Source of the DNA: Prosopocoilus inquinatus | Taxonomy: Eukaryota; Arthropoda; Insecta; Coleoptera; Lucanidae | Assembly (NCBI GenBank): GCA_036172665.1 | Contig: CM069872.1 | Coordinates: forward strand, 38,984,101-39,048,100 | Length of the DNA stretch: 64,000 nt | Reading direction: 5' to 3' | Shown: one piece after another, positions 1 to 10,586 of the stretch | Layout of the letters: each line of letters opens with the position of its first letter | How positions within the stretch are numbered: position 1 is the stretch's first letter | Position numbers and translations under genes: made by a program | Notes under the pieces: model-generated | Database searches by the model: none | Told to the model about the DNA's origin: nothing | The model's input: only the letters and a program-made list of their open reading frames with translations

Positions 1-111
1 GTTAGAACGGAGAGTGTTTCGAATAAGATCGACGGAAACGACGAATTGAAGAAGTATGAGAAGCAGGGGCTTGATTTGGATGTTCCCGGGGAAATTAATC
101 GAAAAAACTAA
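1..111 (+). CDS. 3' end of an unidentified coding region entering from the left edge
   Basis: An open frame runs from base 1 to a TAA at 109-111, giving 36 residues and no start codon. The peptide is charged and hydrophilic (ends ..LDVPGEINRKN). Its codon use and base composition are richer in GC than the surrounding AT-rich DNA, which favours real coding sequence over chance. It faces the ACE gene tail to tail, with 52 bp between the two stop codons. I do not recognise the family. A chance open frame of this length is possible. Confidence 0.35.
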   Translation, partial: VRTESVSNKIDGNDELKKYEKQGLDLDVPGEINRKN

Positions 112-149
112 AATGAAAGCGTAACAATATATTTACACGTACTTACAAT

Positions 150-155
150 TTTATT
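150..155 (-). terminator. polyadenylation signal of the ACE gene
   Basis: AATAAA reads on the minus strand 9 nt after the ACE stop codon (164-166). It is close to the stop, but no other canonical hexamer lies between it and the opposing coding end at 111. The 3' UTR is therefore predicted to be very short, and it may overlap the convergent transcript. Confidence 0.4.
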
Positions 156-163
156 CTTATTGT

Positions 164-3100
164 CTACCGCGATTTATACCGTTTGTAAGCAAAAACAGCA
201 ATTATAATTATCAATAATCCTCCTAGAACGCTGCCGACTACTATAGGAACGGTCTGATCCGAAGTCTCCTGTTTACCCTTGCACACGTCATCAGTGGGCG
301 TGGTATCGCAGTTTTGCTCCGTCAGATAAAGATACAGGGGTTCGAAATATTCCAAAATCGCACTGGCATCCAAATCCCTTTCGCCAGTCATCGCTTCAAG
401 GGCGTCCTTCCAATGCTTGCTTTGTCCATAACGAAGGCCAGCCCTAAAAACACATTTTTAAAATGCGCCACCGCAAGAAAGCGCCTGGAATTTACTGTAA
501 TTTCTCGCCGGCTGCAGTAGATTCGTAAAAGTCGCATTGGTGAAGAGGAGGATCTTTGACAGCCGGGTCGTATTGGCCAGCGGCTATACACAACGCCCTG
601 TACAATTGAAACTCCAAAATGTGAGCGACGAAGTAGCTAAAACAGACAGTAAATTGTAAGTATTGCCGAAGAACTCTCTAGGTTATTCACCTGATGTATC
701 TAGAATCACCTGGTACGTGGTATTTCGCACCGGGATCAAAATCGCTTTCAGTTCTAGCTGCTGGGGGTTTCACCTTTTGAATTGTTTGCCTAAAGCAAAT
801 ATGATTGCAGCTCGGAAAATCTCAATCTTAATGAAATACAAACCTGTAATGCCACCAGTGCGCATTCCACTGATCTTCACTTACTGCCCCACTGAAAACA
901 TCCCACCTCCACTTATCAATGAGAAGTCCAAACGGTAAGAATGCGACCCTCTCCAACGCCATATCCATCAAGGAATTGATTGAATCTGCCTTGCTGTTCT
1001 CAAAGTTATTTAGCAATCCGATTTTTTGCAAGTGGGTGGGTGTGGCTACGGAAAGGGCGATCGTATCTCCGATTGCTTCGTGAAAACCGGGGTTGGCACC
1101 CCCTCGTAGCGTTAACGGTAGATCTTTATATTGGATAAAATATTGGATATGACCCATTTCGTGGTGAATAGTGATGAAGTCTTCGTAATCAACTTCCGTA
1201 CACATTTTAATTCTGAAAGAGCCCCCCAATTCAGCAACCCTAAATTACTGATGGTGATTTTTTGCTTACCTAAAGTTTTCTCCGTCGTAGAAATCCCAGG
1301 CAGAAGCGTGGCAGAGGACATCTCGATCGCTTGGCTTTTCAATCATAGCACCAGCGCTTACGTTATAAGAAATCGAATTGTCTTTCAAGCCGAGGGATGT
1401 GTAAAACTCGTTCGAAGTCTCGAACATCCTGAGGACTGTGTAACCATTTGCTTTTAACGCAGCTGTTACATCCACGACGCTAGCGTCAGGGTAAGGCTTC
1501 ACGAGTGACGCTAAATTGATCCAGGATTGCGCCCACATATTCCCTGTTCATATCCAAAGTTAAAAAGCAAATCTTGGAAACACACGTGTTTAATACGCAC
1601 CGAAAACATGCGCTGGTATTAAACCATCTGAAATATCCAGGGAAGATCCGTATCTTTGTTTAAGCCTAAGACCAACGAAATTGTGCAGGGCGTCGTAAAG
1701 AGGACTCACTTGTTCCCAGAGGTGGTCCATATCTTCGATGAAAGTGGGAGATTCGAAATCGTAACGCCACATTTCACCCTTGTCCGCGTAACCTATTGAA
1801 AATTTGGAATAATTTTTTTTATTTTAAACATATTAGGTGGTGTACCGTTTGCTCTTGCAGCTTCGTTGGATAAATCAACGTACACTTTGTATTGGTCCCT
1901 CATTTTTGCACCACTTGCAGTTCTCCATGCGGTCCATGCGTATAATAGCTCATTATAGTCGACTGATGAAGAAACAATCGCTTCAATACCTAAAAATTTT
2001 AATAATAGTGAAAGCGATTAGCTATTTCTATCCTGTTCACATCCTTTTCTAAGTTTTAACGAAACAATGGGTATGTAGTAGAGCATTCAATCGAATTCAC
2101 GTCCCAGTGGCGGACTGGGACTAAACATTTTGATTGTCAAGAGACCAAGAGGGCCTACAACTATCATTATTAATTAATTTTCTAATGTTTAAGGAGGCCG
2201 ACTTCCTCAAGGAGTCAAAGGTCCTAAATCACACAAGCTGATACTTTGACCATTTCTCCACTTCCAGCATGCACAAGGGATCTAACCAACACCTTGACCA
2301 TACTGTTCTAACCAACTTGGCTATTTATGTAATTACAATCTTTACATTTATTAAGAATGTCAACATTGGAAAAGAAAAGGGATTCTGTTTTATTTTATCT
2401 TTTTTAAACACTCGCAATTAAATTTAGGGCCACCCCCTGCCAAAAGAGAAGCCGTTCTTCAAAATAATTTGGAAGTGATACAATGTAAGAAATCCGAAGG
2501 AAACGCTTATAAACTGGTGTTTACCTGGTTCTTCAAAATAATTTAATTTGGAAGTGATACAATATAAGAAGTTCGAAGGAAACACGTATAAACTGTTATT
2601 TACCTGGTTCTAAAGTGAGTCCTTCAGTAGCTAAATCACAGTCTTGTTTAGTGTAAGGGCAAATCCTAGCAGAGCTATAGATAGCTGACATATTGTTGGT
2701 AACGGTTGTAAGCTGAAATGCAACTAATTTAAATACCAAACGGATGAGGACTTGCTATTTTACCTGAGTCAGTTTATCAGTGTCGAGGGCTGCGTTTCCG
2801 AGGACCCTCAAAAATTTGACTTGTCTCTGAATTATTTCCTGTTCAAAATCAGCTTCGTTTAACGAACGGAAGTGTTCCTCCCACATTCTCCTGTTGAACT
2901 CGGCGGTTACCAGCGTTGCGTTCAGCTAAATTTGTTTTGACTGATGATGTATTGTTGCTTGTAATAAAGTCTTTACTAACCTGTGCTTCCTCTTTCTCTG
3001 CGTTATTAACGTCAGTGGCCAAATCCCATTCGGCTCCAACTGACGCAGTGAATATTGTCTGCGCTTCTCTAGCGTACTCGCCGTCCAGGAAGGTTTGCAG

Positions 3101-6100
3101 TTCTGCTTCTACGGCCCCCTCCTGGTTTTTCCTCTCAAGAAACTCAAGCAGAGGCTGGAAATATTGTAAAAGCGCCGTTGCATCCAAATCCCTTTCACCG
3201 GTCATTGCTTCCAAGGCCTCACTCCAATGCTTACTGGATCCCAACGATAAACCAGCCCTAAAACATCAAGGGATGACTTTGCAACTGCCTTCTTCAGGCT
3301 TTGGTATAGTTTACTTCAATTTGTCTCCAGCTACTTGTGAATTGTAAAAGTCACACTTGTGAAGGGGAACAGTGGGATTTTGAGGGTTGTATTCGCCAGC
3401 GGCTATGCACAAACCACGGTACAGTTGGAACTGGAGGATGTGTGCAACGAAATAGCTGCAAAACATATTGTTATTACTGGTGTTTTTTTTTTTTTGAAGT
3501 TTTCCACTAACTTTATGTATTGAGAGTCGCCGGCGACGTGGTATTTTGCGCCTGGGTCAAAATCGTTTTCAGATCTTTCAACAGGAGGTTTCACTTTCTG
3601 TATTGTCTTTCTGAAATACCATTTTTTTCTTACAAATGTTAACTCGATGTCAAAGGAAAGTACCTGTAATGCCACCAGTGCTCGTTCCAACGTTCTTCGG
3701 TGACCTGCCCGCTAAAAACATCCCACCTCCACTTGTCTATCAACAATCCAAAGGGAAGAAAAGCAACTCTTTCCAAAGCCATATCCATAAGGGCGTTAAT
3801 TGCAGCTTCATCTGAGTCTTGGTAGTTCTGCAAAAGCCCGATCTTCTGCAGATGTTGGGGCGTTGAGACGGACAAAGCGATCGTGTCGCCTACGGCTTCG
3901 TGGAAACCAGGGTTTGCCCCTTCTCGAAACGTGATTGGTTGATCTTTGTATTGCAGGTAATATTGAATGTGGCCCATTTCGTGGTGGACCGTTACAAAAT
4001 CTTCAAAATCGACGTTGGTGCACATTTTGATTCTGGTTTCAAAAAGTGTTTTGGTAAATTTTACATGTTACGAATAACAGTACCTACCTGTAATTTTGAC
4101 CGTCGCAGAAATCCCATGCTGAGGCATGGCACAGAACGTCCCTGTCTTCTGGTTTTTCAATCATCGCCCCTGCAGACACGTTATACGAAATTGAGTTATC
4201 GGGCAAACCCAAAGACATGTAAAATTCGTTGGAGGTTTGAAACATCCTCAGAATTGTGTAACCCTCGTCTTGTAGAGCTTTGGTAACATCGACTTCGCTT
4301 GCGTCGGGGAAGGGTTTCAAGTAAGAGGCCAAATTCCCCCAGGACTGTGCCCACATATTTCCTAAAACGTTCAACTTCGATTTGGCGTACTAACTCATTT
4401 TAAGCTGATTTTGATACCTAAGATATTCGCCGGTATTAAACCGTCTGAAAGGTCTATCTGGTTGCTGTAACGTGCTTTCAGTTTTCGGGCTACGTAAGTA
4501 TGCAAGGCGTCATATAAAGGTCGGACTTGTTCCCAAAGGGCATCCAAGGAAATTATGAAGTCATCTGTTTCGTAATCTTCTCTCCACATTGCGCCCATAT
4601 CACTGAAATCTATTCTCCAAATTTGATATTTAAAAAAGTCAAAATGCGATGTTTTTACGTACCATTTGCTTCTGCTGCTTTATTTGATAATTCGACGTAT
4701 ACTTTGTACTGTTCTCGCATTTTTGCTCCGCTTGCATCTCTCCAGGCTTTCCACGCGTACGTCAGTTCGTCATAATTTGTAGAACTGGATAGAATTGCCT
4801 CGATGCCTGAAATTATTTAAAAATTTGCATTGCGAAAACTCTGCTGAAAAATTTAAAAATGGACTTGCCTGGTTCTAAGGTTAAACCTTCAGTTGCCAGA
4901 TCGCAGTTTTGCTTGGCAAAAGGACAAATCCTGGCGGTACTGTAAATGGTGGTCATGTTATTTTGAATGTTGGTAAGCTACAATAAGAAACGTAAATCTG
5001 CATGATTATAATTAATTGAAATAATGAAAAGGTATCTAGATGTATAAAAGCGGTTATCTAATTCATTTTTCGTTACAACTTTAATTTCCTCCCTGGGCCC
5101 CTCGATTATCAGCATCGATAAAATTAATATTCATTAATTTGGTTTTATACGATAAGTAATTTTAGTGTTTCTAGAATGTTTACTTTATTTTCAGCGTCGA
5201 CACTGAATGTAATTCCCTTATAACAAAACGATTGTTCTACGTGATGTTTGATGATAATAATCACATACGATAATCAGTAAAAGGGATTTTTTTTGTTGCG
5301 CTCTCTCTTTTTAGAACTTTGTTTGTTCAGTTCCTTTAAAAAAATCTAATATGTCACTTGATCAAAACAAATACATTACTTGATAAGGACCACCCAATAG
5401 GTCTACAAAACCTTTTATTTCTCTGCCGAAAATTTATTTTTTAAACATTTTTAGCTCTTTGTTACAAGTATCTTACATGGCACGAGTGTAATACATAGTT
5501 TTATCCAATACCTGCTTATTATGCCGATCAATTTAACTATGGGTTTATAATTCCACTGGTGTTTTATAGACCTCATAATACATTCAAAGTCGACATTATT
5601 ATGACTTTATAATAAACACGTGCTGGATACAATATTAAAAAAAAAAACCTGTTCCCAAAAGTTCTCTTCACAATGTAAATTATAATTTCATGCGTTAAGG
5701 AGAAAAATACCGGTGTCCCATTAAATTATTTAATTCCGACGATAGCATGTTCTAAAAAAATATTTCTAGTTTACACGATCTTGTTTCTATTGTCTGTCTA
5801 TTAATAATTTGCCTACAATGCTTTTACGTCAAATATAAATAAAGATAGCGTAGGCGAGCAATTAAAATTTTTCATCCAAGCTTGAAGTAGTGAGTGAGTT
5901 GCACTTTATCGACGACAACAATAAAATGTTTCTAGATCGAGATTAAAGATTAAGTATCTCACCTTTAATAGAGTTGTTCTGCTAATTTGTTAGAAGAAAT
6001 TTGTTACCTGAGTCAAGGAACTTGTGTCTAATGCAGAAGATCCCAGGATTTTCAGTTTCCTGGCCTGTCTCTTGTTGGTTTCTGTTTGAAAACCGTCGGG

Positions 6101-6667
6101 GGCTAAGTCATCAAAGTACTGCTCCCAGTAGTACTTTGCGTTTTGTGCGCTGATTAGCGTGGCCTCCAACTGTGAATAATATTAAAAATTCGGGACCATA
6201 TTCAAAATTTTTGGTATTCCTTACCTGCGCGGCTTCTTTCTCTGGATTGTCAACATCGGTTGCGAAATTCCACTCGGCGTGTACGTGCTTGGTGCAGGTT
6301 TCGGATGCATTTCTTTCATAGACATCGTGCAGAAAATTTTCAAAGTCGGTTTCGGTGTCGAATGATTTTCCAGCGTTTGAAAATACCACGTGCAGACTAA
6401 CACCCAACAACAACAAAAATAACTGGAAGGAAAAAAGAATACTCAAAAAAAAACTTAAGTAAAAATTAATTAAAAGTTGGATTTAAAATATTTTCAAATG
6501 TGTGCGGTTCGGAGCGTCAAATTAGCTTGATTACGTTACAAGAAAAAAAAAGGAAAGTGATCGGAAAATCTTTATTAGGCGAAATTTAGCAACAAATAAC
6601 TATCCCATTAATTTTATTTACAAACCTGTAATAGTTTAACTTGAAAGCTTCCGCGCCGGTCATCCAT
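164..6667 (-). CDS. ACE: two-domain, membrane-anchored angiotensin-converting enzyme (peptidyl-dipeptidase A, M2 family)
   Basis: Zinc dipeptidyl carboxypeptidase. Twenty exons join in phase: 6626-6667, 6225-6422, 6008-6169, 4869-4977, 4663-4806, 4418-4609, 4088-4361, 3664-4032, 3512-3610, 3315-3455, 2981-3257, 2764-2925, 2604-2712, 1846-1989, 1601-1792, 1270-1543, 844-1212, 691-789, 496-636, 164-443. They total 3777 nt, or 1258 aa. Residues 1-32 look like a signal peptide (MDDRRGS.., then an LFLLLLG core). Domain 1 has HEMGH at 391-395 with Glu419; domain 2 has HEMGH at 980-984 with Glu1008. CHASAWDF and the K-Y-H..Y substrate-binding motifs are intact in both. Exon 11 encodes the end of domain 1, the linker and the start of domain 2. 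A hydrophobic helix near 1231-1252, then KRYKSR, anchors the C-terminus. Arg522 of human testis ACE (chloride site II) is Asn530 and Ser1119 here. Intron 4 has a GC donor. It could in principle be read as two adjacent genes, but the shared linker exon argues against that. Confidence 0.93.
2455..2610 (-). repeat. tandem duplication inside ACE intron 13 that copies the splice donor
   Basis: A unit of about 75-80 bp (CTTCAAAATAATTT..GGAAGTGATACAAT..) occurs twice in direct order with about 90% identity. Each copy ends in TTACCTGGTTCT, which on the coding strand is the last bases of exon 13 followed by GTAAA. The intron therefore holds a second copy of the exon 13 donor, at 2524/2525, about 80 nt downstream of the authentic one at 2603/2604. 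Confidence 0.8.
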
Positions 6668-6669
6668 AG

Positions 6670-6963
6670 TTGAAATCTTGGCTTCCGGTTGGAACCGCGT
6701 ATCTCGAACGGATTTCTTCTACTGCCGACGTTTCGTTCTTCATTGCAGAAGAACTTCCTGCTGGTGGTGCTGCTGCGGCTGCTGGTGGTCTTGCTACTGC
6801 TTCTTGTAAATTCACACTCATCGACTTACAAGAAGCGGCAGCAAGACCACCAGCAGTCGCAGCAGCTGCCCTGAGAAAGTTCCTCTGCAATGAAGTACGA
6901 AACATTGGCAGTAGAAGAAATCCGTTCGAGATACGCGGTTCCAACCGGAAGCCAAGAATTCAA
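6670..6963. repeat. 294-bp near-perfect palindrome abutting the ACE start codon
   Basis: The left arm 6670-6809 (starts TTGAAATCTTGGCTTCCGG) and the right arm 6826-6963 (ends CCGGAAGCCAAGAATTCAA) are reverse complements over about 140 bp, with few mismatches and a 16-nt loop. The left arm starts 3 bp upstream of the ACE ATG (6665-6667). Part of each arm is GCTGCTGGTGGT-like sequence. I see no target-site duplication. Because of the symmetry, similar peptides starting MEPRISNGFLLLP can be read from both strands; these are consequences of the palindrome, not evidence of genes. Confidence 0.9.
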
Positions 6964-8287
6964 CCAAATATGTAATAATTTTCAACGAACATAGAGAAGT
7001 GCTTTAATTATTAATATCTCTGGTCATTATTATTTTCATTATTATTTCATGACGATTTAAGATATCGAAATAGTGTGTAATGTATATTGAAAATTATTTC
7101 AGAAAAATGAAAAATAAATCACTTCATTTATAAATAAGAGAAAGAAATAATGTAGTTTTGGATGATTTATTTCAAAGCAATGATAATGCCTTCTGATTCT
7201 TTTGACTGGTTTACTTTTGGATTGATGAAACTGAAATTATAACTTTACTTTTCCTGCAATGTTTTTTTTTTCCAAATATTTTGGGCTCTTTAAAGACGTT
7301 AAACCTTTTTATAGCTGTCATTTTTTCATTAAATAGCATCCAGTTTCTGGTTCTGGTGATCCCTTAACTTTAAGTAGAATTAATTTCAAGCTGCATCTAC
7401 AGGAGGGTCATAAGAAATGACTACAAACTCTCGCGAGGCGGTAGAATTTAGATAAGTTTTATAACTCACATGCGTTGTCCGGCCAAACTTTTTTTATGGT
7501 TCTTATTTATTTGCAAGAACACCTCTGATTTTTTCGTAGCTCCCTTTGGTTCCTTTGAGACAAAATTAATTTAAATTTGTGCACACACATAAGAGGCATA
7601 CAAAAATAACTATTCCAGAAGATCGTTAAAGATGAAAACTAGAGGGTCACATGATTTGATTTGATTAAATCGGCATTCTAAATACCCTGCAGTGTTGAAA
7701 ATATTTCAGTTAAAAAGCTGTAAAGTAATTAAAGATTTCCAAATCTGACGATAATTTGTTTCCTAAATAATATTATCGTGACAATTAGGTTATGAAATTT
7801 AACCAACATCTCATGCCCCGAAAGTTCAATTAAATGCTGAACATGCTGTATACGTATGCTAAAATCCGGAATAAATTTTGGTCAAACTAAAACAAAGAAA
7901 GAAAAAAACTAATAGTAAACATGGATGGATGGCGAACCCATAACCTGCGGGTCACGGTCGCGGAGTGACCCATTAGATAATGTAGTGTGACACTTGTAGG
8001 TATTTATAGTCTATGAAGATTTTCACTTTGTAGAAATTTTTTCCATCTTGGTCTTTTACATTTTTCATCTCATCAGTTTTTTAGCATAGCCATGCAATTT
8101 AAATTGATTTTGATGGGAAGTGTAAAATGTCATATTTGAAAGGTCAAATTATGAGAACTTCCGAGGGTTAAAGGCTAACGCAGAAAAAATGATATATTCT
8201 TCATTTACTTAAAGTACCTGACCCGCGGTAAATTTTTACAAAATTTTTAACCCGAATTTTTTCCCACTGCCAAGAAATGGTTATGAC
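6964..8287. other. intergenic, no gene recognised
   Basis: AT-rich DNA upstream of ACE. It should contain the ACE promoter, but I cannot point to a TATA box or initiator with confidence. The only distinct structure is a small perfect hairpin, GGGTCAC/GTGACCC, at 7949-7971. Confidence 0.5.
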
Positions 8288-8424
8288 TTAGGGTAAGTTT
8301 ACAACGAAGCTATAATGATAGATAATAGGGCATATATCGAAGAAACACGTATTCAAATGCTTATATTCATAACGGAGCAGAAAAAGCCTTCTATCATCAC
8401 AGCTTCGTTGTGAACTTATCCTTA
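8288..8424. mobile_element. small inverted-repeat transposon (MITE) with TTA target duplication
   Basis: About 30-bp terminal inverted repeats (GGGTAAGTTTACAACGAAGC at the left, its near complement ending at 8421) bound a 131-bp element. It is flanked by TTA at 8288-8290 and 8422-8424. A 3-bp TWA duplication is the PIF/Harbinger signature. There is no coding capacity. Confidence 0.7.
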
Positions 8425-8527
8425 GTCTGTGTAATACCCGTCTTAAATTTTCTCGTCGTGAAATATCTAAAATTCAAAATTTATTCCATCAGTCAATTTT
8501 CCTAATTTAGTTTAAATAAAGTATCCC

Positions 8528-8637
8528 TAAGGCCGGATTTCTGCACTTACGGATAAATTTATCTGCCAGGATACAATGGTTTCCAAGTATAACACCTGGC
8601 AGATAAGTTTATCAGGAGGTGAAGAAATCGGGCATAA
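8528..8637. mobile_element. Harbinger-like MITE, copy 1
   Basis: The left end GGCCGGATTTCTGCACTTAC and the right end ..GAAGAAATCGGGC are inverted repeats of about 42 bp. TAA flanks both sides (8528-8530, 8635-8637). The termini (GGCCSGATT, then GATAAATTTATC) match the element at 39186-39313, so this is a family. Non-coding. Confidence 0.7.
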
Positions 8638-9159
8638 GGCATAAGAAGCATCCACGACCAGGAAGTAGTTGTTTAAAATTCAGCATCTTATAGAGTTTTA
8701 TTGAAGTGAACTGATTTTAGTCGGTCTTCCCTTCTTTCTTTCGTATTTTAGTTTCAATTTTGTGGTAATTGTTAAAATCTAATTAGTTAATTAACATGAT
8801 TAAATTCGCATATTCTTTGTTTGTATTATCTTTGTTATTGTATGAAAATTACACTTATACATTGAATGTGTTTTGTTAATTAAGATTCGAATTTTTATTT
8901 GAGCTATTATAAGAAAGGAGTATTAATTAAGTAAGCTGAGAAAGAGATAAGGAGTGGACCGATTTCGACAATTCCAAAAATACAAATTCGAGCAATTCGT
9001 AGCAATCTGTGGAAAACGATTTGGAAATGGATTTCTGACTTTCCCTGCAAAAATCAGGGCGATATAAACAAGGAATTGGAAACGTACGGATTACTTAAAA
9101 AATTGGGGTCAAAAGGAGATGAAAAATGGATTCCTAATCCCCCGTTCGCACGTCTTACA
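8638..9159. other. intergenic, nothing recognised
   Basis: AT-rich sequence without a supported gene. It ends exactly at the 8-bp target site of the hAT element beginning at 9168. Confidence 0.5.
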
Positions 9160-10586
9160 GTATGTATCAGGGTTGGAAAAAAACTATTTTTTTTTAAGTA
9201 CAAAACTTCTGTTTCTTTTGTTTTAAACAGTTTTTTTTGTTTAAAACATGTTTAAAATTGACCCTAAATTAAACATGTTATAAACAAAAAAAAAACAGGT
9301 GTTTAAAACAACTTTTAAATGTTTAAATTGCCCTTACAGCTTACATAAAAAGATATATATTATTATTATTATTTGATATTTGTGTAAAAAGAAGAATTTA
9401 TTAAAATTCGATCTCTAATTAAAAGAAAGATGAAAAGTTTGTAATGTTAGATTATGTACCCTTTTAAAAATAATGTATGTATTTTGATAGTAATTTAAAT
9501 CATTTAAGGCAGAGCTTGATTTATTTAGGATCTACGGTCGCGGTGTTTTAAATGATTTTCAAAGAAAGTATGAAGTATTTGGTATCAACGTACTGAGAAA
9601 AACATTCCCAATAAAAACTAAAATCAAATACAATCCAAAGAAAATTTTTTTTCAAATTACTTGATCGCATTAGGACTAAAATACATGACTCGTGGCTTTC
9701 AATACTGGAAACAAAAATTTCAAATATGTAAAAACATGTAGGATGTTCCATTTAAAATAACAAAGTTGATATTACTTCCGGCGAAACCAAAAATCCAGTA
9801 GCTATATATCTGAAATTTCAAATTAAATTTTTGTTTAATTCATCGTTTTCAAATTTTAAACAAACCTTAAAATTTTAGAAGGGCGAATGTATGGCCTTGG
9901 GACGCACGGTAGAAATTCAATGAAGACAAATGAAACAATAACGTTATAAATAGTTTAAGCAGCGACATCCTACGGTCACTTTTTGACTTAACATTTCATT
10001 ATCATTGACAAATTCAAGCCGGTTTGCTACATAATAACTCATCCCGTAGCCCATAATATGAACAGGGAAGTGGAGGACCCAGTATGTTTCAAAACTTAAT
10101 GTAATAATAGAAGGTTAAATATTGAAAAGGTATTTTAAAATCTTACAATATAAATATTATTCTAGTGATCAGTAATAATTAATGAATTGATTATAATCAA
10201 TCTAATGCAATTTAAATTTAGTTCAAATCAGAGCTACAGTGTAATCATCACGTCATCAGCTTGCCACGCATTGTCTACAATTATTAAAACCATTGATATG
10301 AGAACAAACTAAAGTTTAAAGTTAATCTGTCAGTGAAATACGGACCCTAAACAATTAACTTCTGGTTACACAGTATTACCTTGCAAAAATAAAACACATG
10401 TATATCAAAAGTGGTCCTTTTTAGCTTAAAACTAAAAAAATGAATTTAAAACATTAACTAAAAAAAAACATGTTTAAAACATTTTGTTTAAAACAGATGG
10501 TATGTTTTTAATTTCGGTGTTTTAAACATGTTTTAGATACTATGTTTTAAACAGTTTGCTTTAAACTCTCCAACCCTGGTATGTAT
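9160..10586. mobile_element. non-autonomous hAT transposon, 1411 bp
   Basis: The element 9168-10578 begins CAGGGTTGGA and ends TCCAACCCTG. It is flanked by a perfect 8-bp duplication, GTATGTAT (9160-9167 and 10579-10586), which is diagnostic of hAT insertion. The subterminal regions on both sides are full of GTTTAAAC-like motifs in both orientations, plausible transposase-binding repeats. No transposase is visible. The stretch 9957-10060 resembles sequence at 32699-32800 (GCGACATCCTACG..), so another repeat is nested inside. Confidence 0.85.

Noticed and set aside
3900..4286. Plus-strand 128-codon frame within ACE
   Set aside because: Antisense shadow of ACE exons 7 and 8, which carry the catalytic motifs on the minus strand.
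6660..6975. Ala-rich open frames on both strands across the palindrome upstream of ACE
   Set aside because: They are similar on both strands because the DNA is palindromic, and the minus-strand frame is not in phase with the ACE start codon.
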